From: Lumbricus terrestris
Taxonomy: Eukaryota > Annelida > Clitellata > Crassiclitellata > Lumbricidae
Length of the DNA stretch: 64,000 nucleotides
Direction: 5' to 3'
NCBI GenBank assembly: GCA_949752735.1
Contig: OX457043.1
Location: forward strand, 37,508,605 to 37,572,604
Positions 12,004 to 23,057 of the stretch are shown in pieces. The position numbers were made by a program, and so were the translations under genes. Each line of letters starts with the position of its first letter. The first letter of the stretch is position 1. Under the pieces are notes generated by a model. That model was not told the origin of the DNA. It saw nothing but the letters and a program-made list of their open reading frames with translations, and searched no databases.

Positions 12004-12420
12004 ATGATAATAATAATTCATTATTGGAATCTTCTGTGAGTGAGGCAATTAATTGATTGCTCAGTGGCGCCGCCTACTGTGATAGAAAGGCTCTTGAATA
12101 TTATTGAACTCACTCAGAAGCGATATGTGGAATTGGAGGATAATACTGAAAGAGTATTAGAGCAGCAGTCCAGAAAGATAGAGCAATTAGGCAATAGGAA
12201 AGAAGAGCTCACTGGGTATTTCTTCCGATAAACCTGTTGTGTGGGATTCGAATCCAGATGAGTACCTGAGTATTGGTGCTGTCGCTACCCTAAAGGGAGC
12301 AGCTGAGATATGTCCCGAATCGGTCCTGGTAGAGATGAGGGCAGTGATAAGGCTTTGATCCCTAGTTCAATACGGAAATACCCGAGTGAAGAGAGCTATG
12401 TTACAACTTAACCCCTGGTG
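12004..12420 (+). pseudogene. gag-like relic, second copy
   Basis: The frame gives a glutamate/glutamine-rich coiled-coil-like stretch (ELTQKRYVELEDNTERVLEQ) and then, after a stop and frame change, DSNPDEYLSIGAVATLKGAA and EICPESV. These parallel DSNPDKYPFSGAV and DICPISA in the ORF at 4943. Stops and frameshifts make it non-functional. It lies the same distance from its LTR-like block as the first copy does. Confidence 0.55.
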
Positions 12421-12659
12421 AGCCAATTGAGGCCCTCTAACTCTGATTCTTCTGTCCCCTTGGACCATAGCTTCCCAGTGTTTAAGCCCACACAGCAGTG
12501 CGTTAGCTCTCACAAGGGAGTCACTGAGGCTAGTTCTCCCAAGACCCTGGTAAGTGAAAGTGAGGTGGGAAATAGGCCGATAGGTGGCCCGCTGGTCGGT
12601 GAGCGCGACGTTACACAATATGCAACTGAGATTTGGACCACAAAGAGCATCTTTTAATC

Positions 12660-12910
12660 AATGTGTAAACTTATAGGGAGCCAGCTGGTGTAGTTCTTCA
12701 GACATGTTGGTAGAGATATCAGCGAACCCAGAAAGACTTTTGCAGAATTTCAAACTGACTGAAGAGGAGTAAGGAACAGCATGGAATGGACAATAAGGAG
12801 TGAGTTACAGTAGTCTATGCAGGAGTAGATGAATGCATGTACAATAGACCGAGGACAATAAAGATTGTCTAATAGCTCTGTGCTGCGTCAGTTGAAAATA
12901 GCAGTGTGAG
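12660..12910. repeat. Relic of a dispersed repeat
   Basis: Contains GGGAGCCAGCTGGTGTAGTT and GAGTTACAGTAGTCTATGC. These phrases are similar to a widespread animal repeat in which GGAGCCAGTGTAG is followed by a CAGTAGTC block. A related fragment lies at 13.86-14.33 kb. There is no coding frame. Confidence 0.35.
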
Positions 12911-13550
12911 TCAAACTCAATATGTGCTCAATTAGGTGAGTTATGACTTAGGAGTCGAGAGTGAAGATCATTGGAAGAAGAGGTAAAAGAGGGAAACATC
13001 TGGTAAGATATGCTTGTCAAATTATTGACAGTACACAAAGTACGTCATGCTATGACATGGTGGTGTAGAAGGGTATGTTCGTTGCCTTGCAGCTGGAAGG
13101 ATGCAGGTTGGAATCTACCTCAAGAATACTTAGTTATGTTTCATTTAAAGGCTATTCAAAATGATCACATCCGTTTCACAGTTCAAACAGTAATATATTA
13201 TGGTAACAAATCTTTTAAACACCGCTCATGACACTGCAATACCAAAACGGACCATTTTTGACACTGTAAACCCTTTAAGACAGAAACCGTCGTTGGGATT
13301 TTTGGCACACTTTTTTCTTGTTCTGGTCTCAGAAAATGCCAGAAATTATATTTACTACCTTTCTGGGAATGTTTGTTTGACCCTTTGGTTTTGCTAAATT
13401 TGAGAGAAAATATCCAGCGTTATGTGGATCAGTAATCAAGTTATTGGCAGCCACATAAACAGCCTACTTTCAAAATAAAATATGAATGCAATGTATTGCT
13501 CGCTGATTATTTTCGAGTTTTAATGTTAAATAAATATGAAGGTACCTTAA
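12911..13550. other. No recognisable feature
   Basis: Short frames only. No motif, repeat or RNA gene could be supported. Confidence 0.4.
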
Positions 13551-13615
13551 TATTTAATTCCACTCAAACCAATGACAAACAATGTCATGTCGCCAGCGTC
13601 GCATCGTTGTTATTG

Positions 13616-13702
13616 TTAGTATTATTATTATTATATTATTATCATATTTATTATTAATTATAATTATTATCAAATTTATTATTATTACTATTATTATTAT
13701 GT
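13616..13702. repeat. ATT-rich microsatellite
   Basis: Imperfect ATT/TTA triplet run. Confidence 0.8.
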
Positions 13703-13704
13703 AG

Positions 13705-13800
13705 GAAAAAGAGGGTGCCAGAGTTGCTGCACATCGCTGCGAAGTCATTTAGCAAGATGACGATCAAGTGGGCAAATAAATACCGTAATCTGTCAGATTC
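13705..13800. repeat. Relic of the CAGGGTG inverted-repeat element family
   Basis: Shares the sequence around TTAGCAAGATGACGATCAA and the following GTCAGATT with the interiors of the elements at 23.1-24.2 kb and 55.3-56.3 kb. No terminal repeats remain. Confidence 0.5.
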
Positions 13801-13859
13801 ATAAATTTGCTATCAGTGCGCTTGGCGTTGGTTCCGAACAGCCCATGCGGTTCTTTCGT

Positions 13860-14330
13860 GCACTGGATGGCCCTCCAAATTGTAATTGTAATCGTACATT
13901 TATATAGCGCCACTTCAAGAGAACTCCTCAGAGACGCTCCCAACCTGACACCAAACCACGATCAAAGAGAATGGTTTTCAAACGCTTGCGGAAAAGGGGC
14001 AAAGAAAGACAAAGAAGTTCATTACGGAGACTTATAGGTTATTTATTCCAGACTTGACCAAGGCAAAACTTCTGTGCAGCACTGTGGAATATCGAGCCAT
14101 AGGGACAACCAGGTCACAATGCGTAGCAGAGCGGAGGAATCTACGGCCTGGGATGGACAGCACAGGTACACAGAGTTCCATAAGATAAATCGGAGCTTGG
14201 CCTGCTAGGCTAGGCAGTTACGCATGAACATTCAAATCTTAAACTCAATACGTTTTTGCATTGGCAACCAGTGCAGTTCTTCCAGTATAAAACTTGATGT
14301 TATTAATTGCACAGTGTCTGCTTACTCGCC
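13860..14330. repeat. Relic of a dispersed repeat starting with a TTTATATAGCGCC block
   Basis: Begins GTACATTTATATAGCGCC, a phrase also seen as TCTATAAAGCGCC near 34455 and GTTATAGCGCC near 27800. Near 14268 it has GGCAACCAGTGCAGTTCTTC, related to the repeat at 12.66 kb. Noncoding. Confidence 0.4.
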
Positions 14331-14439
14331 CCAGATTGTTTGTGGACCAGACCGTGGTGTCCTTGATCCGCCAACTATCCACGTTGTCACTGGTGTGGCG
14401 CATTGAGAATTAATCACAAGCGCAAACCAATCGCTACCC

Positions 14440-15240
14440 TGACGGCCTCGTTGCTAAGACCAAGTCCACATGGAATTATGGGCACGGTTGGCTATCCCTT
14501 CTCTGGCGTGTGGTGATGTCACTGCACCACGTTTGGCTATCCCTTCTCCGGCGTGTGGTGATTTCACTGCACCGAGTCGGGCCCGGTCGAAAGGGTCGTT
14601 GAGTGAGGTCCAAACATTCGATATGGTTCTGTCAATCGATGAGACTGCTTTGACCAAATAGAAGGTTTGTTCCAGATATTCTGCTTGGTCAACGAAGTCT
14701 CATCTCTGCTCGGATATGATGTGATGTGGGACTGTCAGAGTTCCCCTCTCAGGTCATCTCTCCAATCCCCGCTGCAGAGAATTGCAATCCAGAGATTTCT
14801 GGTTGATGCAGCTGACGCTAGGTAAGCAGAAGATGCCAGCACCGAAACCATTCTAGTCCCAAGATCACCATGATTGGGAGCGTGGCCTGTATCCACTGGA
14901 TGTCATTAACCTTGATATTAATAATCTATTCCAGCCCGAGTCTCAAGGACTCCAAGCATGGTGCGGTCCTCAACAAGTAAGTAACTTTCACTGCCCCGAA
15001 GCATGACAGCAGCAACATCAGCGCTCCATGTACAGGTAATCTCACTGTCTCAGCAAATCCTTCACAACCTGGCCCAGGCTATCTCTTTGGTCCTGAAATG
15101 CGTCATCCAGTGCCTTTCCCTTGAAGAGCGTCGCCTTTAGAAATATAAACGACTCTCAAATTTATATGCTTGAAATTGTCGAAGCCTTCATCAGATAGCT
15201 CATACTTCGTCAAGATTTCAGACTTCCTTCGATTCAATCA
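14440..15240 (-). pseudogene. Degenerate reverse-transcriptase C-terminal region
   Basis: On the minus strand, frame fragments read WIQATLPI then, after a frameshift, SVLASSAYLASAAST. Upstream lies KVTYLLRTAPC. This order matches the C-terminal region of a group of invertebrate RT proteins (xxASLPxxxGGLGxRxxSxLAxxAxLASAA). Many stops. The 3' part (14454-14657) has a short duplicated phrase (CTATCCCTTCTC-GGCGTGTGGTGAT, twice, 45 bases apart). Confidence 0.5.
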
Positions 15241-15261
15241 GATACCAACGGAAGATTTCAG

Positions 15262-15537
15262 GTATGTATGTATGTATGTATGTATGTATGTATGTATGTA
15301 TGTATGTATGTATGTATGTATGTATGTATGTATGTATGTATGTATGTATGTATGTATGTATGTATGTATGTATGTATGTATGTATGTATGTATGTATGTA
15401 TGTATGTATGTATGTATGTATGTATGTATGTATGTATGTATGTATGTATGTATGTATGTATGTATGTATGTATGTATGTATGTATGTATGTATGTATGTA
15501 TGTATGTATGTATGTATGCGTATGTATGTATGTATGT
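15262..15537. repeat. (GTAT)n microsatellite
   Basis: About 64 uninterrupted GTAT units, a single GC change near 15519 and a few more units. It is open in several frames (repeating YVCM or HTYI peptides), which are artefacts. It abuts the 5' end of the LINE relic that follows. Confidence 0.98.
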
Positions 15538-15544
15538 TGCCTTA

Positions 15545-17695
15545 TGCATTATGAATACTGGCTCGGACGTCGCCCAGGATAAAAAAAAGGTCCGCGGCAC
15601 CCATTGCAGATAGGGTGGGTGTCGACAAGTGTGCTACTGTCTCCTTGATACCGGCGCTGCCGTTGTCGGCAGCACCATCAGAGAAAAGACCTGAAACGAA
15701 AAAAACAGACATGCACTTCTTGAACGGGAGATGTCGCGCAAGAATGGGACAGTGGAATGTGAGGGGCTTAAACTCATTAGGCAAGTTGTCGATACTCAGC
15801 AACGAGTTAACAAGACTTGGCATCAACATGTGCGGGTTATCGGAAATGGTCAGGCACTGGACACTTTAAAACACAAGATGGACACACTATATTATTCTCG
15901 GGAAAAGCAAGCCGTGAGCATCATGGGGCTGCCATTTGGATTAATAAGAAGGTCGCCACATGTTTAACATCGTACAACCCAGTGAGCAGCAGATTAATAG
16001 CAGCCACGTTCGCCTAACAACCTAGAGACATAACTATGTTGCAGTGCTACGCACCAACAGCAGGTAAGCCAGATGAAGAAGTGCATGAATTTTATAGAGA
16101 GATGAGAGAAGTGCTGGCAGCAACACCTAAACGGAACATAGTTGTGGTTACAGGTGACTTCAATGCACAAGTAGGGTAGGACTCAATGGAGACAGATGTC
16201 CTTGGGAGATATGGTCACGGCATGAGAAACGGGAGGGGCCAGACGCTAGTAGACTTCTGTGAGGAACACAAATTAGTGATCGCCAATACACTCACTACAT
16301 AACAGACATAGATATACTTGGAGGAGCCCAGACAAAGTCACCAGATCGCAGATTGACTACATATTGATCAACACGCAATGGAAACAATCAGTGAATAATG
16401 CACGAACGTGTTTGGGCGCCGATTGTGACTCTGACAACAATCTCGTGGTGTTGACGCTACAGTCAAGGTTTAAAAAGAAACGGATCAACAGGCCAGTTTT
16501 GATTGATATTGAAAGATAACCAGGAGATCAGCAGTACCAACTTGAAGTGACCACTAGATTTGAAGAGTTGGAGTCACCTGACGAACTACAACTGAAAGAC
16601 ATCACACTAGGTGCTGCTAGTGTGACATCGCAAAAAGACAAGATCATGCACAAAAACTGGATCGCAGACGACACCTTTGAAGTCATAAAAAAGAAGGGTG
16701 AAGCAAAAGCAAAGTCTCCAGACGAGTAAACAAAATTACGAAGCGAGGTGCAATGGATGCTGGGCAGGGACAAACAAACAGAGCTAGAAACGTTATGTAG
16801 TGAGTTGGAGGAAAACGCTAAAAGAGGCAACAACAGGTCCATCTTCCAGACCGTAAGGAGACTCACCAAATCATTCACTCCGCGCACCACAGCCATAAAG
16901 AACATCGCAGGGACAAAAATTGTGGATCCGAAGAAGGTGAATGGAAGATGGCAAGAATACTGCGAGGAGTTGTATGACAATACGGACGATCAAAAAAAGG
17001 GAACCACCACCTTTGAAGGAAGAAATCAGGCGAGCTTTGTTAAAATCAGCTACGAGAAAGGCACCAGGCCCAGATGCCATTGTCGCTGAAATGCTTAAGT
17101 ACGACGGGGAAATTACGCTGACCAAACTACATGACATATGCACGGACACAGTCAACTCTGGCTGACTATGTTAGAAATGGGTTTCCCGCTTGAAACAGTT
17201 CAGCTGCTGCAGAAACTTTACAAACACCAACGCGCAAATATTAGGACAGATGGACTTACGTCAGCATTGTTCAGAGTTAAGAAAGGAGTGCGACAAGGGA
17301 CCTTTCACCATGTCTTTTTAACATTTTATCAGAGCAGGTAATGAGGGAAGCCTTGCAAGGATTCAACAGTGGATTCAGAATCGGGGGGAAAATCATTAAC
17401 AATCTAAGATACGCAGGTGGTTGTTAGGCCATGTCAAAACTTTTAAATTACGATACTTTGGTCATATCCTGCGACAGCAGGACAGTATTGAAAATAGTGT
17501 CATGACGGGACTGGTGGAAGGTGTTCGTAGCCGCGGTAGACCTAGAATATGCTGGCTCGATAACATCACGTTGTGGACCGGTCTATCGGGAGCGGCGCTA
17601 TTGAGGACCGTAAAGGACAGATCTTGCTGGTGTACAATGGTCCGCTCATGCAGCCAACCGTCGCCAAGCGACGTCTGCGTTATGACATGACATGA
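15545..17695 (+). mobile_element. Degenerate RTE-type LINE
   Basis: The leader GGCTCGGACGTCGCCC at 15560 matches the leader of the LINE at 7.9 kb. Endonuclease fragments follow: GQWNVRGLNSLGK, LQCYAPTAGKPDE and VTGDFNAQVG. Then a linker with TLCSELEENAKRGN and RT scraps: KAPGPDAIVAEMLK, TSALFRVKKGVRQG and RYAGG. The C-terminus at 17.42-17.69 kb has YFGHILRQQ and SRGRPRICWLDNI. It ends in an ATGACATGAC-type tail at 17680-17697. Stops and frameshifts occur throughout, and the RT is badly reduced. It lies against, and probably inside, a minus-strand gypsy element. Confidence 0.85.
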
Positions 17696-17699
17696 CATA

Positions 17700-18760
17700 T
17701 AAATGGTCTCTGCCATTTTACTAACATTTTATTGTCACAACTTGGCAGTAACAATAACACATTGTCACCTATTTTTCCAGCTTTCTATATCGTGCCTTCT
17801 TGTCAGAGTATTTCTTATTCTTGGCATTGGCTTTGTGTGCCATGTCACATGTCTCCTCTATTCTCTCCCTCAGATCTGTCATGTATGTGTAAACATCTTT
17901 TACTTCCTCCTCCACTTTCTCATTCGTCCATAATATCTGGACGACCTTCCAAAGACATCACACTAGGTGCTGCTAGTGTGACATCGCATGTCTTTCTGCA
18001 TGACCTTCCAAAGATCAATTCGAACGGTGTGAACCCGTGACTCTCGTGGACAGTGTCACGTAGTGCAAATAATAGTGGCGCAAGGTATCAATCCCATTCC
18101 TTGACCTGCTCAACTATTAGCTTTCTCAAAGTGGTTTTAATTGTACCGTTCAGCCTCTCCACGCATCCATTTCCCATAGCATGATACGGGCTAGCTAGTG
18201 TTTGTTGACCTCTGCCATCAGTTCCGAAGTAAACTGACTGCCTCTGTCTGTATGTATCTTTTGTGGTACTCCCATACGACAATAAAAATTGAATAAGGCC
18301 TTTTCTACTTGTTCCTTACTTATACCTTTGAGTGGTATCGCTTCCGGATATCTAGTACTCAAATCGATTATTGTCAATACATATCGATATCCTCTCGTTG
18401 ACATAGGTTCAATAGCTCCGATTATGTCTACACAGACATGTTTGAATGGTACATCTAGTACTGGAAGATGTGCCATCGGCGCCTTATAATTAACTTTCTT
18501 ATCCAACAACTTCTGACATGCATCGCAACTCAGGACATATATTCTTATGTCTTGCCCTATTGATGGCCAATAAAATTAATTCACTATTTTATCGTGAGTT
18601 TTTCTCATACCCAGATGTGCTGGCAAGAGGGAGTTGTGTGTCACTGCTAATACTTTATCCCTTAGCCGCTTAGCGATTTCGGCACCATCAACTGCCACTT
18701 TGCATCATCCTTCAATGCCTCCTTCTATCTCCTATATAACAAGCCGTTCTTTTTCACGTA
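17700..18760 (-). pseudogene. Ty3/gypsy integrase of a minus-strand element
   Basis: Minus strand from 18760 to 17700. An H2C2 module (AHLGMRKTH then SCDACQK) is followed by the core with VDIIGAIEP (first Asp), HTDRGSQF (second Asp) and NGCVERLNG (Glu). FALRDTVHESHGFTPFEL and a helical tail (MTDLRERIEETCDMA) come next, then a VLLLLPS-type C-terminal strand near 17730. There are stops in the H2C2 spacer and after the core, plus a frameshift. Next to it on the upstream side is the linker and protease of the same element, not a reverse transcriptase. A short hairpin insertion splits it at 17942-18014. Confidence 0.85.
17942..18014. repeat. Hairpin insertion flanked by a 13-base direct repeat
   Basis: GACCTTCCAAAGA occurs at both ends. 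Between them is a hairpin-forming sequence with outer arms AAAGACAT / ATGTCTTT and inner arms CACACTAG / CTAGTGTG. A 38-base stretch including this hairpin is identical to about 16594-16631 in the LINE. It disrupts the integrase frame just after the FELIFGR motif. Confidence 0.7.
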
Positions 18761-19440
18761 GAGAACATCCTCCGTTCTATTATCTCTTCGTTCCAGACTA
18801 ATGCTTTGTCCCAGCACTTCTTCAATGTTTCGTCTGTACTTTGCAATTCTTGAATTTCTTTCGTCGTTATGTTTAAGTTCCGCATTTCAGTTACATGCAG
18901 CGGTTTGTATTTCACCACCTTCTTTGACTCTGCTATCGTTTCAACTGCTGCCATCATTGTACACTCGTCACTAGTCTCTATGACGTCCCTCACTACTTCA
19001 TCGTTTACCTCGCTCATGACGTCACATTCGAATCGTACTTTCTTCTTCGTATTTTGTCTTTGCGTCACAGTTCACAGTTCTCTTGATTATCCCTTTATTC
19101 TCAGCTGTTTCTACGATCTCCTTTTTAACTGCATTATCTCTCTCTTCGTCTTTATCACCGTAGATGGTCTCATCTGTAGTTTCATTCACAACCAGAAATT
19201 TTAGTCCCACCAATGATTACGGGTTTTACTGGTTAGTCTATTGCTTCGACATTTCCAGTGAAGTACTCGCTCTCAATATTTATCTTAGCCACGGGAAAAC
19301 AAAACATCCGTCTACTAAAACACAGTGTGTTTCTTTTCCCGTAAGATCACCATCCCTAATCAACGACCTATTAACGATGCAAGTGCTTGAACCTGAGTTG
19401 TATAGAGTCTATAGACAGCTCGCACTCACGCTATTTACTT
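18761..19440 (-). pseudogene. gypsy protease and linker, minus strand
   Basis: Minus strand from about 19430. NSGSSTCIVNRSLI is followed by LTGKETHCVLVDG and, after a frame change, INIESEYFTGNVEAI. This matches aspartic protease domains of invertebrate gypsy elements. The expected catalytic D in D(T/S)G is N here. A charged linker of about 200 residues follows (containing KKKVRFECD and LQSTDETLKKCWDKA) and leads straight into the integrase H2C2 module. There is no RT or RNase H between protease and integrase. Stops are present. Confidence 0.75.
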
Positions 19441-19442
19441 TA

Positions 19443-21185
19443 ACTTGACATAAAATTATTGTGGAATGACCTGCTGCTTGACTCTAATTTCTCTGGATCT
19501 AGCTTCTCTGACTTGCCTTCTGTCACCTACTTTGAAGTCTACAATCTTCTCAAAAACATGGCTCCTAAATCTTCCCAAATGGATTTCATACCATCACTTA
19601 TCCTGCTCTGATGTTTTCTCTCACCTTATTGCGCGCTTGGCCAACCTGTCTTTTGCTGAAGGGCGTTTTCCGTCATGCTTCAAATCTGCTATAGTCACAC
19701 CCTTGCTTAAAAAACCTAACCTAGACGCCAGCAATCTTTCAAACTTCAGACCTATCTCTAACCTTAATAACATTTCTAAGATCTTGGAACGTCTCTTTCT
19801 CACTCGCATTAAGAAACACATCACTTCCTGTCCCAACTTCAGTCCTTATCAGTCAGCTTACCGCGAAGGCTATTCCACTGAGACTGCCCTTTTCTCTACA
19901 CTTGATAACATATTCTCGTCTATTGACGATGGGAAAGCCTGCCGCTCAGTATGTCTTGACCTCAGTGCAGCCTTTGACACTGTCGACCATCAGCTACTCC
20001 TTTAAAGACTTGCAAATAGTTTCGTGTCTCTGGGACAGCCTTAGACTGGTTAACTTCTTACCTGCGTGACCGCAATCAGCAGGTCGGCATTGGGACCGCT
20101 CGGTCTGAGCCTACTGTTTGCACTGCTGGAGTTCCACAGGGATCTGTCCTTGGCCCCTTACTATTTACTGTCTTCACTTCCCCAATCAGTCGCATTGCTA
20201 ATCACTTTGGAATCCAATTACAGCAGTATTCGGATGATACCCAACTCTATATTGCTTTATCACACACTGATCAGTCTGGCAAACTTAAACTTGAAGGGTG
20301 TCTTTCATCTATGTGTTCCTGGTTTTGTTTCAATGGTTTGGCCATAAACCCTGACAAGTCTGAGGCAATTTTGTTTGGGTCACGCCAGCGCCTGCGCTCT
20401 TTCCCTCCACTTTCTAACATTGACCTTGCGGGCACTGCTGTTCATCTGTCAGATACTGTCAAAACACTTGGAGTAACCCTAGACAATAAGCTCACATTTC
20501 GACCTCACATAACTAGCATCTGTAAATCTTGTTTCTATCACATTCGGGCAATACGTCACATCAGGTCGGCCCTGACTATGGATATGTCTCAAACCATTGC
20601 CTGTTCTCTTGTCTTCTCTCGCCTTGATTATGCTAACGCCGTTTTTGTCGGTCTCTCAGTCACTGAGCTCAACAGGTTGCAACACATCCAAAACTCCTTA
20701 GCGCGTGTTGTGCTGCGCGTCCCAATACAAACTAGTTCCTCAGTCCTACTCCAACAACTGCATTGGCTTCCTGTTCAGTACAGGATAAAATTCAAATTGG
20801 CATGTCTGACCTTCAAATCTCTCAGTACCAACGCACCTTCCTACCTTCAGTCACTACTAACTCCTTACATTCCTCCTCGTTGCTTGCGTTCATCGGGCAC
20901 ATGTCTTTTATCTGAACCTCGATGCAAAACAGTTATGGGCTTGCGTGCATTCCATGCGTCTGCACCCAGGGAATGGAATCGGCTTCCTCTCTCTCTTCGT
21001 AGCTCAATTTCACTTCCTTCCTTCAAAAAGCGGCTAAAAACTTACTACTTCTCTTTGGCTTTCAAGCATTTGGATCTTTAATTGCATCTTCATCTGGCGG
21101 CTGACTATCCGCGCCTCAGATTCACATTTCGGTGTGACCTTGCGCGCGTTACAAATTTATTTAATAATTTAATAATAATAATAAT
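19443..21185 (+). mobile_element. CR1/L2-type LINE, 5'-truncated, inserted in the gypsy element
   Basis: RT pieces in order: FAEGRFPSCFKSAIVTPLLK, SNFRPISNL, QSAYREGYSTETALF, CLDLSAAFDTVDHQLLL, then after frameshifts GVPQGSVLGPLLF, QQYSDDTQLYIAL and GLAINPDKSEAILFG. The C-terminal RT/thumb region is intact from 20311 to 21081 (LGVTLDNKLTFRPHI, SRLDYANAVFVGL, LHWLPVQYRIKFKLACLTF, REWNRLPLSLR). The 3' end is an AAT-rich tail near 21160-21185. The endonuclease is missing. A shorter near-identical copy lies at 57.1-57.75 kb on the other strand. Family group is firm; the exact clade is not. Confidence 0.9.
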
Positions 21186-22175
21186 TCGTCTCAACTTTCT
21201 AGATCAGTACAGCCATCTCTCTTTTCTGTTATCATGGCACTTGCAGCCATATGCATCGGTAATTCCACGTCTTGCTTCTTCTCTTCCTTTCGTTCCACTG
21301 TTTCAACAGTGAAACAACGCTCTTGTGCTACTTTGTACGCACTGTTCTCGTAAACCAACACCGCTGCTGCTGTGTTTAACAAAACCCTTTTGTTTATGCA
21401 CACATTCAAACGCCTTGTGCCCCGCTTTTCGACAAATGAAACAATTTACTTTGTGTTCTGCCCCCCCCTGCTCTCACTCTCTCTCTACTAAATCCTGTGT
21501 TAAAATTTCCACCGTGGTTTACCTCTCTATTCGGTCTCGTATCACTCTCTGTTTACATTACTCATAAATCGCTCCTTAGATTAGATGTCCAAATGGTCGA
21601 ATGTTAACTCTGTCGTTGTAGAATTCGTTACTGGCTTCACAGTACTCTCAGCATACTTATAGCCATGCGCCTCGATTCCGCACACGACAACATCTCGCTC
21701 AAACTAGTCTTGAAGGAAACTTAATGAACATTCGCAACTCGCTGCTGCATGTGAGAAAGAACTGATCTTCCAGCAGTAAATCCTCCATGCCTTCATAAGT
21801 CTTTTCGAACCCGGCCTGCATTGGCCATTGCTGCATATACCGTCGCAACCTATGCACAAAGTTCGAAGGTGTCTCACCTTGCTCCATCTTACTCGTCTTA
21901 AATCTGTTGCGGTATCCGTCTTCGGTTAATTGAAATCTCTCTAATTGGTGTCCCTTCAGACACTCGTAACTTTGAGCTTCCTCAGCTTACAACCTTTGAT
22001 ATACAACCAGCGATCGCTCCTCAAGGTGTCTAGGTAGCATCAACGACCAAACTTCCACCGGCACTTCACAAGCAGTGCATGTCCGTTCGAATCGCAATAA
22101 ATACGCGTTCAAACAATCCTTCGTCTCAATGAATACAGGAACCTTATTGTCTTTCATTCCTCTATTACTGTAGTT
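21186..22175 (-). pseudogene. gypsy gag: capsid-like region and zinc knuckle, minus strand
   Basis: Minus strand. A capsid-like part runs from about 22150 to 21690 (DCLNAYLLRFERTC, EVWSLMLPRHLEERSLVVYQ, FQLTEDGYRNRF, GETPSNFVHRLRRYMQQW). A CX2CX4HX4C zinc knuckle (CFICRKAGHKAFEC) lies at about 21435-21394. Stops and frame changes break it. It belongs with the protease and integrase at 19.4-17.7 kb; the CR1/L2-type LINE at 19.4-21.2 kb separates them. Confidence 0.8.
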
Positions 22176-23057
22176 TCTCTGGTGCTGGTGCTTCGTTTAA
22201 AATGTTATCTCTTGGGTGAATCTTAGGCGCCTCTGCATCTCCCTAGCTGCAGTGACCAGAGGTCAATTAGCCTGACAGCTGCAGACGGACGCAGCATAGA
22301 AGCTCCAAGCCGGACTGAGGCTGACGGTCAAAGTTCACTTACTCCACAGCATATTTCTGCCATTGGAGATAAGAATTTGTGTTCCCCACTGTAGGGTTGC
22401 AGGATCAGACAAATAGGTAGGTCTCTGTTATTGGCTACACTTTAGCCTATGCCACAATGTTCGATAACAAATTCTCTACCGTACTAGTCAGTCTTTGAAT
22501 TAAAATGTCAATAATATTCAATCAAGTTAACAGCTTTTACCGCTAATTTTAAACCCGGAGACGGGCAATCCCATGACTGTAGCCTTATTTAAAAGCATTT
22601 ATTGCAAATTCCAGGTATGAAGGTCAAACATATGAAGATCTGAATCAAAGCACCAGTGTTTTTTATAAAGATATATTGTTAAACAAACATGGTATATTTG
22701 CAATTACACAATGAAATTTTATTTACCTAGTTGGCGTTACCACTTATTATTTGGTATAATGCTTAGCTGTATTTCACAGATGAGATTTGCGGTACATCGT
22801 TCAAGCAACGTGAATCGGTTTTTCTGTATTTCAGTGGAATTCTTGTAGTTTTCAATGTATGATGATGATGAGCAACCCTGACGAGGAAGATGAATATCGG
22901 TAAACGGTTGTGTCCAGATCGAACTCAATTCATACCAATACACAATTCTTCTGCAGCGTCAAATCACACTCCAGTCGATGAGAAATTCCTTCTCCACACG
23001 AAGAATTGACCCGATAGGCTAGTCATTAAAAGTCTGATATCAGAGAAAGCAAACCCA
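22176..23057. other. No recognisable gene; probably 5' part of the gypsy element
   Basis: No motif supported. By position it could hold the leader and 5' LTR of the minus-strand gypsy element, but I find no second LTR copy to confirm that. Confidence 0.3.

Noticed and set aside
15238..15613. ORFs of repeated YVCM or HTYI
   Set aside because: Translation of the GTAT microsatellite, open in several frames because the unit contains no stop.
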